From Phycisphaeraceae bacterium (lineage in GTDB: Bacteria > Planctomycetota > Phycisphaerae > Phycisphaerales > Phycisphaeraceae), in the NCBI GenBank assembly GCA_002686995.1, contig NYZC01000152.1, positions 1 through 45,310 on the forward strand: DNA of 45,310 bases, read 5' to 3'. Both the position numbers and the translations under genes were made by a program. Under the pieces are notes generated by a model. It was not told the origin of the DNA. It ran no database searches and saw nothing but the letters and a program-made list of their open reading frames with translations. Positions 8,101-15,336 of this stretch are shown piece by piece; positions within the stretch are counted from its first letter, which is position 1, and the number at the start of each line of letters is the position of its first letter.

Positions 8101-8988
8101 TCACTGCGGCCCCAGCTTCACCTGCCCCGCCCGGTGCTGAAGCTGATCGACGCGCGACGCCGTCGCGCGCACCTTCGCCCACGCCGACACCGGCAGGCAC
8201 GGCAGCGTCTCGGGCTCCGCCCGGACGAAGCCCTCCGCGTAATTCGTCCTGCCCCACCAGCCCGTCCCTCCGGCCGAGATCTCGACGCGGTAGCGGGCGA
8301 ACTCGTCGGACTGGCCCTGCGTCTTGAACATGCATTCCGCCTGCACGCGCTGCTGCTTCCACTCACCGATGTCGATATAGACGTCGACGTCGTCGTGCGG
8401 CACGTCCACGCCGAGATAGAACACCTCCGCGATCCGATGCGGCGGAATCCTGGATTCGTAATCCGCGACCTCCGCCGCAATGAGCTTCGCCTCCATCGCC
8501 GTGATCGCGCACTCGCGATGGTCGTTCAGCAGCATGGAGCCCCGGCCGTGCGTGCTGATGCTCGCCGGTGACGTGTCATAGGGAGCGTGGGTAATGAGCA
8601 CGTCCGGACGCACGTCGAGGATGACGTCCCGGATCAGGTCGATCGCCTCGGGCGAGCGGCGCAGGCGAAAAGGCTCGGGCATCGTGAGGATGCGCAGGTC
8701 CTCGACGCCGAATATGGCGCATACCTCGTGCAGCTCGCGGGCCTTGGCCGCGGCGTATTCCTCGATGGATTGATTGAGGATTGCAGGATCGCGCTCGTGC
8801 TCCGGCTTCGACATCTCGTCGAGAAATCGCTCGTTGTGCTTGCGCCCGCCGTCGGTCATGGTGACGACCGTGACGGAGTCGCCCATTTTCATGTGGATGC
8901 CGCAGGTGCCGGCGCAATGGGTGAAGTCGTGCGGGTGGGCCACGACGGCGAGCAGTTTCAGGGGGTCGCGGCCGGATTGGGCTGGCAT
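8101..8988 (-). CDS. PIG-L/LmbE-family zinc deacetylase
   Basis: Cytoplasmic-type N-deacetylase-like hydrolase (295 aa) of the PIG-L family, which removes acetyl groups from N-acetylglucosamine-type sugars. The N-terminal strand LLAVVAHPHD supplies H18 and D21 as two zinc ligands. The family signature is usually AHPDD, so His replaces the first Asp (the usual general-base position) at residue 20. The third ligand region is seen in STHGRGSMLLNDHREC. VVTMTDGG and VLITHAPYD are also typical. There is no signal peptide. The ATG has no clear Shine-Dalgarno sequence, and a five-copy heptamer repeat begins 13 bases upstream. It sits divergent to an amidohydrolase gene. Substrate is unknown; given the altered motif, catalysis should not be assumed. 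Confidence 0.8.
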   Translation of the reverse strand: MPAQSGRDPLKLLAVVAHPHDFTHCAGTCGIHMKMGDSVTVVTMTDGGRKHNERFLDEMSKPEHERDPAILNQSIEEYAAAKARELHEVCAIFGVEDLRILTMPEPFRLRRSPEAIDLIRDVILDVRPDVLITHAPYDTSPASISTHGRGSMLLNDHRECAITAMEAKLIAAEVADYESRIPPHRIAEVFYLGVDVPHDDVDVYIDIGEWKQQRVQAECMFKTQGQSDEFARYRVEISAGGTGWWGRTNYAEGFVRAEPETLPCLPVSAWAKVRATASRVDQLQHRAGQVKLGPQ

Positions 8989-9000
8989 GGGGAGGATTCC

Positions 9001-9035
9001 GGGGTCAGGGGTCAGGGGTCAGGGGTCAGGGGTCA
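9001..9035. repeat. Five tandem copies of the heptamer GGGGTCA
   Basis: A perfect 5 x 7 bp tandem array in the divergent intergenic region, directly upstream of the PIG-L-type start codon. On the minus strand it reads as TGACCCC repeats in the likely leader. It resembles the short tandemly repeated heptamers known from cyanobacteria and is a candidate for copy-number variation. Confidence 0.95.
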
Positions 9036-9176
9036 GCCGCACCTGCCGCTGCGCGGCATTTGCAGATCATGAGCTTTCAGGTCGTCCTCGTCACTATCCT
9101 CCCTCGCGATTCTACCTAAGATCGTGGACGGTACGACGTGACAGGCGCATCGGGACGCTCACCCGGAGACCGTGCA

Positions 9177-10172
9177 ATGACCTCACGCAATCGGCTCAGC
9201 CTACTCCAGCCGCACGACGCCGCGTTCTTCGAACGTGAGCTGAAGTCGTTCCTGCCCGATCGCATCTTCGATGCGCACTGCCATGTGATGAATCACGACG
9301 AAGCGAAGTATCCTCCCTTGCCCGAACGCATCGGCTACGAAGAATACAGCGATCTGATTTGCGACATCCACGAGCAGCGCACGGGTGGCGCACTGTTCAT
9401 CCCCGACCCGTTCGACCATCTGAGCGCCGAAAACGCGACGGTCGCAAACGAGTGGATCGCAGAAGCGATCGACCGGCACGAGCGCTTTCGCGGCAGCTAC
9501 TGGATCCTGCCGGGCGACGACCCGGAGGTCGTGCGCGGCGAGGTCAGGCGCCTCGGGCTGCATGGGCTCAAGTGCTACCACACCACCTCCGGCGTCGATC
9601 CGACATGGGAAGCGCAGATTCCCGACTACCTGCCCGAATCCTTCATCAGGGTGGCCGACGAAGAGGGATGGGTGATCACCCTGCACATGGTGCGCTCGCG
9701 GGGCGTCGCCGATCCCGGCAATATCAGGTGGATCCGCCACTACTGCGAAAACTACCCCGGCATGAAGCTCATCCTCGCGCACTCGGCGCGGGGGTTCCAG
9801 CCGGCGCACAATCTCGAAGGCCTGCCGCAGCTGACCGGACTGGACAACCTCTACTTCGACACCAGTGCCAACTGCGACCAGATGGCCCACCAGGCCATCA
9901 TCCGGATCATCGGACACGACAAGCTGATGTACGGCAGCGACCTGCCGGTCAGCCACATGCGTGGGCGCAGCGTTCCAGTCGGCGACACGTTCCTGTGGCT
10001 GTACGCACAGACGCCGGTGTGGGTGGAGAAGCACCTGCAGATCGATCCACCGCTGGTCGGACTCGAGCATCTGCGCTCGCTCAAGTGGGCCTGCTGGTCC
10101 GAGCGTCTCACCGACGCGCAGGTCGAGGACGTCTTCTGGAACAACGCCGCGAGGCTGTTCGGGGTGACGTAG
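9177..10172 (+). CDS. Amidohydrolase family 2 (metal-dependent TIM-barrel hydrolase)
   Basis: Cytoplasmic metal-dependent hydrolase (331 aa) of the amidohydrolase-2 type. FDAHCHV supplies the HxH pair (H34, H36), ILAHSARGF a further His on a barrel strand, and YGSDLPVSHM the conserved Asp near the C-terminus. This family includes decarboxylases, lactonases and amidases acting on small organic acids or sugar lactones, so the reaction cannot be named. ATG 9177 is chosen over GTG 9138 because GGAG lies 8 bases upstream and the family usually begins close to this point. It is transcribed away from the PIG-L-type gene across a 188-base gap holding the heptamer repeat. A TAAGAT hexamer (9117-9122) could be a -10 box, but no good -35 was seen. 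Confidence 0.8.
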   Translation: MTSRNRLSLLQPHDAAFFERELKSFLPDRIFDAHCHVMNHDEAKYPPLPERIGYEEYSDLICDIHEQRTGGALFIPDPFDHLSAENATVANEWIAEAIDRHERFRGSYWILPGDDPEVVRGEVRRLGLHGLKCYHTTSGVDPTWEAQIPDYLPESFIRVADEEGWVITLHMVRSRGVADPGNIRWIRHYCENYPGMKLILAHSARGFQPAHNLEGLPQLTGLDNLYFDTSANCDQMAHQAIIRIIGHDKLMYGSDLPVSHMRGRSVPVGDTFLWLYAQTPVWVEKHLQIDPPLVGLEHLRSLKWACWSERLTDAQVEDVFWNNAARLFGVT

Positions 10173-10184
10173 CAGCAACTCCAG

Positions 10185-10214
10185 ATTGACTGATCCAATC
10201 GCGCCGGGTACCCT
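10185..10214 (+). promoter_or_regulatory. Possible promoter for the signal-peptide/TPR-thioredoxin gene
   Basis: TTGACT (10185-10190), a 17-base spacer, then TACCCT, a weak -10. It lies about 70 bases upstream of the signal-peptide ATG at 10286. A similar TTGACG/TACCCT pair precedes the giant gene. Confidence 0.3.
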
Positions 10215-10285
10215 TCAGGCGCAGAACGCGGCTTCCTTTCTTCCATGCCGCACCATTGAACCGGCCAATGACGGAGCCCTTCGTC

Positions 10286-10375
10286 ATGAGACACGGTCAC
10301 ATCAGAATCGCGCTGACCGCGGTGGCCATGATGCTGCCGCTCCTGATGACGCCGAAGCAGACCACGGCCGGCTGA
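10286..10375 (+). CDS. Signal-peptide-only ORF in frame with the following thioredoxin-like gene
   Basis: A 29-codon ORF with basic start MRHGHIR, hydrophobic core IALTAVAMMLPLLM and a plausible cleavage site (TTA-G), ending in TGA at 10373. GGAG lies 9 bases upstream of the ATG. It is in the same frame as the gene at 10469, and the reading frame is open between the TGA and that start. The simplest view is that it is the original signal peptide of the TPR-thioredoxin protein, cut off by a stop codon or a nearby frameshift. The stop lies in GGCTGACGCCCGCG, a 14-base motif repeated exactly at 12014-12027. Chance resemblance to a signal peptide remains possible. Confidence 0.5.
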   Translation: MRHGHIRIALTAVAMMLPLLMTPKQTTAG

Positions 10376-10468
10376 CGCCCGCGCAGCACTCGGACGACGT
10401 CGCGTGTCGTCCAGCGCCCCGCCCAGGTCGGGCGGTCACAATCTCAGAAACGCAGCGAGAAGCGCCGC

Positions 10469-12019
10469 ATGAGCCGATCGGCGGCGTGTGATCGGTGTCT
10501 CTCCGCGAGCGAGCAGCATCTCGAAGACGGCCGCATCAGCCGTGCCTATCGGCTGCTGCGCATGGCCAACCGCAACGCGGTCACCGCGGAGCATAAGGCG
10601 AAGAGTCGAGAGCTTGGCGGCAGAATCCAGGAAACCGCGACGCAGATGCTGGATGAAGCCGATCGGCAATACGAGCAGGCTCAATACACCGAAGCCCTGC
10701 GGGCATACCAGACCGTCGCGAGCCTGAAGAAGATGAAGGTGGGACGAAAGGCCCGACGACGCATCAATACGGCGCGCAAAGATCCCGCGCGCCGCGCCCA
10801 CGTCTTCGAATCCAGGGCGGCGCGCCGGTTCGAAAAAGTCGAGGCACTGCAATCCCGCCTGTCGCGATCGTGCCAGGAAGATCCGAACCCTTCCGCCGAG
10901 TTCGACGCGGAAATGGCCCTGGCCACGCTGGAAGGCGACACGGACGATTGCTCGGGTTGCGAGGACTGCCGGGCGTGGGCCGAGCTTTCTCCCGCGCAGC
11001 GCGAAACCCGGATCCTCGCGGACCGTATCGAGATGGTCTGGATCCTCGACGACATCGTCAGGCGCTTCGACGACACGCCGACGGGTCGCAAGTCCGCGCG
11101 CATCCTGCAGAGCATGCTGGCCGACGAGCGCACCGCCGATGAGGCCGATCGGATATTCGTCGAGGAGCAGGCGCGCAGGCTCTACAAGCTCGGCGCCGCG
11201 TACCGGCAGAGCGGGATCGACGAAAAGGCCGCCGAGCAGTTCCGAAAGATCCGAAACCACTTCGACGGAACCGAATGGGCGGAAAAGGTCACGCGCGAAC
11301 TCGACGCCGATCCCGCGCTCGCGGCACTCGTCGCGAATGCGGACGCGGGCGAGCCGATCATGGCATATTCGGAAAAGATCAGAAAGACGACACGCTCAAT
11401 CCGCACCGTTGCGCCCGAACCGGTCGCGATGTCGCGACTGGAACCCGAACCCGAATCGGACGAACCCGAATCGGACGAACCCGCGGCTCCATCGCCCCGG
11501 AGCGTCGGCCACGAAGGCCTTGTCCGGCTGATCGGACCCGAGCTCGTCAACGGTGCCGGTCAGACCGTGGCCGCGGCGACGCTCGCGAAGAACCGTTTCG
11601 TCCTGCTGTACTACACCGCAAGCTGGTGCGTCCCGTGCCACGCGCTGACCCCGCAGCTCAAACGCTTCTATAAGGAGAACCAGGCCGAGGGCCGCTTCGA
11701 GGTCGTGATGGTCAGCGGCGACGCGACCGAGCAGGACATGTTCCGGTACATGGCGCACCACCAGATGCCCTGGGTCGCCATCCCCATGCACCGGATCGAT
11801 TCCTCCGGCCTGATGAACCGCTTCGAGATGGAGACGTTTCCCCATCTCGTCCTTCTCGACGGGCACGGCCGGGTCGTTGCGAACAGCGTCGTCGACGGCC
11901 GGACGGTCGGTCCGGACCGGGTGCTGTCCGACTTGAAAGATCGCATTCAGCCGGAGCGGTCGTCGTCGTCAGGTGATTCAGGACCACGGATGGACACGGA
12001 TGAGCGCGGCGCGGGCTGA
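10469..12019 (+). CDS. TPR-like protein with C-terminal thioredoxin/tryparedoxin-like domain
   Basis: 516 aa protein probably meant for export and redox work on envelope proteins. The N-terminal half is helical with TPR-like pairs (AYRLLRMANRNAV, QMLDEADRQYEQAQYTEALRAY, ARRLYKLGAAYRQSGIDEKAAEQFRKI) and an extra CSGCEDC cluster near residue 165. An acidic, proline-rich linker with duplicated ESDEP (about 327-345) leads to a thioredoxin-8-like domain. Its active site is SWCVPC (C387, C390), followed by VVMVSGDATEQD and a cis-Pro-type TFPHLVLLD. ATG 10469 has a modest GAGAAG upstream. The missing signal peptide lies in frame at 10286-10375 behind a TGA, so the gene may be a recent pseudogene or carry a sequence error there. 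The stop codon sits in the loop of a perfect hairpin (12010-12027). Confidence 0.75.
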   Translation: MSRSAACDRCLSASEQHLEDGRISRAYRLLRMANRNAVTAEHKAKSRELGGRIQETATQMLDEADRQYEQAQYTEALRAYQTVASLKKMKVGRKARRRINTARKDPARRAHVFESRAARRFEKVEALQSRLSRSCQEDPNPSAEFDAEMALATLEGDTDDCSGCEDCRAWAELSPAQRETRILADRIEMVWILDDIVRRFDDTPTGRKSARILQSMLADERTADEADRIFVEEQARRLYKLGAAYRQSGIDEKAAEQFRKIRNHFDGTEWAEKVTRELDADPALAALVANADAGEPIMAYSEKIRKTTRSIRTVAPEPVAMSRLEPEPESDEPESDEPAAPSPRSVGHEGLVRLIGPELVNGAGQTVAAATLAKNRFVLLYYTASWCVPCHALTPQLKRFYKENQAEGRFEVVMVSGDATEQDMFRYMAHHQMPWVAIPMHRIDSSGLMNRFEMETFPHLVLLDGHGRVVANSVVDGRTVGPDRVLSDLKDRIQPERSSSSGDSGPRMDTDERGAG

Positions 12020-12027
12020 CGCCCGCG
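12010..12027. repeat. Perfect 7-bp-stem hairpin around a stop codon (palindromic repeat core)
   Basis: CGCGGGC-TGAC-GCCCGCG. The loop contains the TGA stop of the TPR-thioredoxin gene. It resembles the core of the dispersed palindromic repeat and could act as a weak transcript end, but no strong T-tract follows. Confidence 0.6.
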
Positions 12028-12057
12028 ACTTGTCTGTATCGTCGTCCGTCTTTGCGA

Positions 12058-12156
12058 TACCCCCCCACCCCCTTACAAAGGGGGGGGCTTTCTGTGGCCC
12101 CCCACACGAAGGGGGGGTTATCTGTGGCTCACCTTACGAGGGGGTTCTCCAGGGGG
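12058..12156. repeat. G-run/C-run repeat array between convergent genes
   Basis: Three C-run/G-run units with cores TTACAAAG, CACACGAAG and TTACGAG, joined by near-identical spacers CTTTCTGTGGC and TTATCTGTGGC. Same family as 3942-4087 and 5934-5994, here in the gap between the TPR-thioredoxin gene and the HEAT-like fragment. Confidence 0.8.
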
Positions 12157-12159
12157 TCG

Positions 12160-12513
12160 TCACCACTTCAACGGCGCGTAGTGCTTGTGCGCCGTGAGCT
12201 TGCGAGCACGCTTCATAATCTCGGGATTGGGGTCGGTCAGGGCAAACTCGAAGACGTCATGGTGCTCGGCGGCGTCCAGGCAGTGCAGTTGCCGTGCGAC
12301 CTCGAGTCGGACATGCGGGCTCGGATCCTTGAGGCCCCGCAGGAACCAGCGCGGCGCACCGTCGCAATGGCGGCAAAGGCCCGCAAGCGCCGTCGCCCGG
12401 TCGTGGATGTCTGAGTCAGCCACGAACGGTTCGAAGATGTCCGGATCACATTGATCGCAGTCGTAGGCCAGGGCGTGCAGCGCCGCCGAGCGCACCTGCT
12501 TCGACGGATCCAT
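12160..12513 (-). CDS. Small HEAT-repeat-like protein, possibly a fragment
   Basis: 117 aa, no signal peptide. Pairs of helices follow the HEAT pattern: DPSKQVRSAALHALAYD, then DIHDRATALAGLCRH, then DPSPHVRLEVARQLHCLD, then DPNPEIMKRARKLT. The protein begins mid-pattern at its first DP..VR block and the ATG has no good ribosome site, so it may be the C-terminal remnant of a longer repeat protein. Alternatively it is a small stand-alone repeat protein downstream of the aldolase, whose stop lies 31 bases away. Cysteines and histidines are frequent (CDQCD, CRHCDG) but form no clear metal site. Confidence 0.55.
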   Translation of the reverse strand: MDPSKQVRSAALHALAYDCDQCDPDIFEPFVADSDIHDRATALAGLCRHCDGAPRWFLRGLKDPSPHVRLEVARQLHCLDAAEHHDVFEFALTDPNPEIMKRARKLTAHKHYAPLKW

Positions 12514-12544
12514 CGAGCGAAGCGAGCCCCCGGAAGTCGTTGCG

Positions 12545-13315
12545 TCATTTCAGGTCGCGCAACTCGTCCATGAACTTCATCGCCCCGAGCCGGATCAGGT
12601 CCAGCTCGCTGACGCATTCGAACAGCTGCACGCCCTGGTCGATCCAGCGCTGCACATCTTCGCGATCGAGGCCCATGTATCCCCTCGGGATGTTCCGTTC
12701 GGCCGCGGCGTCGAAGATCCTCTGCACGATCGCGCGGAACTCCGAATCCTGGTAGCGCCCCGGCATGCCGTAAGAGAGGCTGAGGTCGCTCGGCCCGACG
12801 AAGCAGACGTCGGCGCCGCCGGAATCCAGGATCTGCTCGATGTGCTCGGCGCCCGCGCGCGTCTCGATATGGGCGACGACGAAGGTCTCCTCGTTCGCCT
12901 GATCGTACCAGGCGCGCTTATCCGGGACCTTGCCGTACATCGTGTTGCCGTAGCCGGTCGCGCTTGCCCTCGATCCGACTGGCGGGAACTTGATGAAGTC
13001 GTGCAGCGTCGCCACGTCCTCGCGGCTTTCGGTGCGCGGAAGCTGAAGTCCCATCACGCCCATTTCCAGAAGTCGCGCCGTTTCGGCGCGCTCGAGATGG
13101 GGAATCTTGGCCACGACGGTCGTGCCGTTGTCCCGGGCGTGAAGGACGAAATTCGACAGGTGCGACATGTCGAACGAGCCGTGCTCGTTCTCGATGAACA
13201 GGAAGTCGAATCCCGCGTTCACGAACGCCTTGACGACGGAAGGTCGAAGGTGCTCGGTGACGGTGGCGCCGAAGACGATGTCGCCGTCACGGAGCGCTTG
13301 AATGAGTGTCTTCAC
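12545..13315 (-). CDS. HpcH/HpaI-family class II aldolase
   Basis: Metal-dependent aldolase (256 aa) of the family that cleaves 2-keto-3-deoxy acids to pyruvate and an aldehyde (HpaI, GarL, RhmA types). IENEHGSFD carries the catalytic-type His (H45). HIETRAG (E151) and FVGPSDLS (D177) give the two metal ligands. LERAETARLLEMGVMGLQLPRTES is also typical. The VAKIP block has Lys at position 70, where many members have the pyruvate-binding Arg. The start is GTG 13315 with AGGA upstream. Pfam-level membership is secure; the substrate is not. It lies about 1 kb from the acid-sugar kinase cassette but on the opposite strand, so a joint pathway is only suggested. Confidence 0.85.
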   Translation of the reverse strand: MKTLIQALRDGDIVFGATVTEHLRPSVVKAFVNAGFDFLFIENEHGSFDMSHLSNFVLHARDNGTTVVAKIPHLERAETARLLEMGVMGLQLPRTESREDVATLHDFIKFPPVGSRASATGYGNTMYGKVPDKRAWYDQANEETFVVAHIETRAGAEHIEQILDSGGADVCFVGPSDLSLSYGMPGRYQDSEFRAIVQRIFDAAAERNIPRGYMGLDREDVQRWIDQGVQLFECVSELDLIRLGAMKFMDELRDLK

Positions 13316-13391
13316 GGGAGGTTCCTCAGCGGCCGGGTGTCGGAAACGAGCCGAGCGCCGCGACCGAGTCCATCGTCAGACCGAAATGGCA

Positions 13392-13423
13392 TTCGACCCG
13401 CGGGCTGACGCCACGCGGTTCGC
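13392..13423 (-). repeat. Dispersed GC-rich palindromic repeat, copy E
   Basis: Reverse copy containing CGCGGGCTGACGCCACGCGG. It continues on the minus strand into an ATGCCATTTCGGTCTGACGA extension resembling the one after copy C. Lies between the second prepilin gene and the aldolase gene, without a partner. Confidence 0.8.
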
Positions 13424-13459
13424 AAAGGGGTGGGGGCTCGCGGTCTCGACCCTGGCCAC

Positions 13460-14218
13460 TCACCGCGCGATCGCACGACCCAGGATCTTCCAGCGGTAGT
13501 AGAGAAAGAAATTGTGGTCGATGCCGAGCTCTCTCGGCGTAAGAATCTGGGCGTGGCCGTCGAGAAACCATGCGCTGAAATCCTCGTCGTGGTAGGCCGC
13601 GGCCAGCGCGTTGAGAATCTCTCCGCCGTGGCTGACGTGCCAGACTTGCTTTCCAACGCCGACCAGGCCGACGACCTCCTGGAACGAATCGACCAGGATC
13701 AGAACGTCCGACGGGTTGCGTGCCTCCGTGTAGCGGTCGCCGGGGATGGGGATGTCGGCGAAGACGTTGATCGGCTCAGGGGCGTCGTAGTCGATGTTCA
13801 TCCCGAAGCTGGTCGCCCCGCCGGCGCTGCTGTTCCACTTCCCGCTCGGACACAGGTAATTGATCTGCTTGTCCAGCTTGCCCGTACCGATGCCCCACTC
13901 GCCGTAACCTTCGTGCTGGAGAATCACGGACCAGTAGGGCTCGCAGTGGTAGCCCTGGCAGCCCTCCGGCTGAGGGTTCAGGTACGGATGCGGCATCCAG
14001 CCCTCGTGATCGTTGGCGAACGTCAGCAGCGCAGTCCCGATGCCGCGCTTGTTCGAATGGCAGATCATGGTCTTGGCGTTCTCGCGCGAACGCTTGATCG
14101 CGGGCATCAGCATCGCGATCAGCAGCGCGATGATCGAAATGACCACGAGCAACTCGATGAGCGTGAAACCGCCGGAGCGAGTCGGACCAGTGCTCTTGGG
14201 AAGTGCAAGGGTCACCAC
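13460..14218 (-). CDS. Prepilin-like protein with H-X9-DG-type C-terminus
   Basis: Pseudopilin-like envelope protein (252 aa). After a 17-residue leader comes the processing site [13 protein letters not shown] with Glu at +5 and a hydrophobic helix to about residue 40. It continues MICHSNKRGIGTALLTFANDH and ends with SHGG..NALAAAYHDEDFSAWFLDGHAQIL, a variant of the planctomycete prepilin H-X9-DG motif. Starts considered are TTG 14251, GTG 14218 and GTG 14215. TTGACT and TATAAT boxes span 14225-14251, which would place the transcript start at or next to GTG 14218, so a leaderless message is likely and TTG 14251 would be untranscribed. Stand-alone gene; role (pilus, secretion or surface scaffold) unknown. 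Confidence 0.85.
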   Translation of the reverse strand: MVTLALPKSTGPTRSGGFTLIELLVVISIIALLIAMLMPAIKRSRENAKTMICHSNKRGIGTALLTFANDHEGWMPHPYLNPQPEGCQGYHCEPYWSVILQHEGYGEWGIGTGKLDKQINYLCPSGKWNSSAGGATSFGMNIDYDAPEPINVFADIPIPGDRYTEARNPSDVLILVDSFQEVVGLVGVGKQVWHVSHGGEILNALAAAYHDEDFSAWFLDGHAQILTPRELGIDHNFFLYYRWKILGRAIAR

Positions 14219-14224
14219 GAAGTC

Positions 14225-14251
14225 ATTATAGACGCACCTGGGACGAGTCAA
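14225..14251 (-). promoter_or_regulatory. Strong sigma70-like promoter abutting the prepilin start
   Basis: Minus strand TTGACT (14246-14251), a 15-base spacer, then a perfect TATAAT (14225-14230). Only GACTTC separates the -10 box from GTG 14218. The spacer is shorter than the usual 17. Confidence 0.6.
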
Positions 14252-14329
14252 CCGCCGCCACCTGCACGCTACCCGTCAAGAATCTAAGATCAACGCTCGG
14301 TAACCGGCAATTCCCCGAGGGAGCCTTCC

Positions 14330-15220
14330 ATGGCCTTCAAATACTCCGTCATCCTCTGCACCCTCGCCACCGACGGCATCGACGTCTGGAAGACGCCCGG
14401 GCCGATCCTCGAGCACATCGCCGAGCTTGGTTACGACGGCGTCGACGTCGACGCGGAGCCTGACAAGATCACCCCGGCTCAGTACGAGCAGGTCCTCGGC
14501 ATCTGCAAGGCGCTGGGGCTCAAGGTGCCGGCCATGATTTGCGCCTGGGCCGAATGGCACGCGGGCGAGGAGCGCAATCTCGCGTCCTCCGACGAAGCCG
14601 TCCGCAAGGTCGCCGTCGACTACACCAAGAAGTGCGTCGATCTCTCCGCGTCGCTCGACGAGCCCGCACTGCTGGAGATCGACGCCGTGGCGAGCGAGAT
14701 CGAGTACCCGGCCACGAAGATCCCGATCAAGGTGCTCCGCGAGAACTTCGCGAAGTCGGCGCGGGAAATCTGCGCGTACGCGGAGCCGCGCGGCGTGCCG
14801 ATCGCCATCGAGCCGATCAACCGCTTCGAGGGCTACGCCGGTTTCCTCAACAGCATCGTCGAGGCGCGAAGCATCGCGGACGAGGTCGGTCTCGGGCTGG
14901 GCGTCCTGCTCGACTTCTTCCACGTGAACATCGAGGACGGCCCGGTCGCGGAGACCATTCGCGTGGCCGGAGAAAAGCTGCGGCACATCCACCTCGCCGA
15001 CAGCAACCGCCAGCTTCCGGGCACCGGACACATCGACTGGGTCGAGACGGTCCGCGCGCTCCACGCGATCGACTTCAAGGGCTACCTGTCCGTCGATTCC
15101 GTGCCGGTCAAGCCGGACTGGAAGACGCTCCTGAGCGAGTCGATCGACTTCATGAAGAACATCGAGCAGATCGTGGAAGTCCAGGAAAGCATCGACGCGC
15201 AGATGCGCCCCGGTCATTAA
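14330..15220 (+). CDS. Sugar isomerase/epimerase, xylose-isomerase-like TIM barrel
   Basis: Cytoplasmic 296 aa enzyme of the AP-endonuclease-2/xylose-isomerase-like fold. Relatives include hydroxypyruvate isomerase, ketose 3-epimerases and OtnI (2-oxo-tetronate isomerase). Metal and catalytic positions visible: IAIEPINRFEGY (E161), LLDFFHVNIED (D195, H198) and HIHLADSNR (H219, H221). The last barrel strand reads GYLSVDS, with D256 where most relatives have the second catalytic Glu. Start ATG 14330 is preceded by GAGGGAG. It is followed by a kinase and a PdxA-family dehydrogenase on the same strand, so it probably interconverts a ketose or oxo-acid sugar in a four-carbon acid-sugar pathway (inference). 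The exact substrate is unknown. Confidence 0.8.
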   Translation: MAFKYSVILCTLATDGIDVWKTPGPILEHIAELGYDGVDVDAEPDKITPAQYEQVLGICKALGLKVPAMICAWAEWHAGEERNLASSDEAVRKVAVDYTKKCVDLSASLDEPALLEIDAVASEIEYPATKIPIKVLRENFAKSAREICAYAEPRGVPIAIEPINRFEGYAGFLNSIVEARSIADEVGLGLGVLLDFFHVNIEDGPVAETIRVAGEKLRHIHLADSNRQLPGTGHIDWVETVRALHAIDFKGYLSVDSVPVKPDWKTLLSESIDFMKNIEQIVEVQESIDAQMRPGH

Positions 15221-15225
15221 GCTAT

Positions 15226-15336
15226 TAGTCACTAAGCCAATGGTTATTTGTCATTTCGGACTCGGGTCGAGGCGCGCGTCCGAATCGACAAATATTGACA
15301 AATAACGATTCGCTTAGTGACCAATGGCTTAATGAC
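15226..15336. repeat. Nested inverted repeat between epimerase and kinase genes
   Basis: Three nested arm pairs: TCACTAAG (15229-15236) with CTTAGTGA (15313-15320); an 11-base perfect pair GTTATTTGTCA (15243-15253) with TGACAAATAAC (15296-15306); TCGGAC (15256-15261) with GTCCGA (15278-15283). The outer part (CCAATGGCTTAATGACC) reaches the kinase start codon and recurs in similar form at 16461-16487, before the pdxA-like gene. Confidence 0.85.

Noticed and set aside
9001..9035. Considered as a CRISPR or iteron-type origin
   Set aside because: Units of seven bases without spacers, too few for an origin, and no rep gene nearby.
9117..9122. TAAGAT as a shared -10 box (also at 14285-14290 and, on the minus strand, 7888-7893)
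   Set aside because: It lies about 40-55 bases before three genes, but no acceptable -35 was found at any of them, so it is not listed as a promoter.
10186..10491. 101-codon plus-strand frame before the TPR-thioredoxin gene
   Set aside because: Overlaps the signal-peptide frame, has no domain and no ribosome site, and looks like noise.
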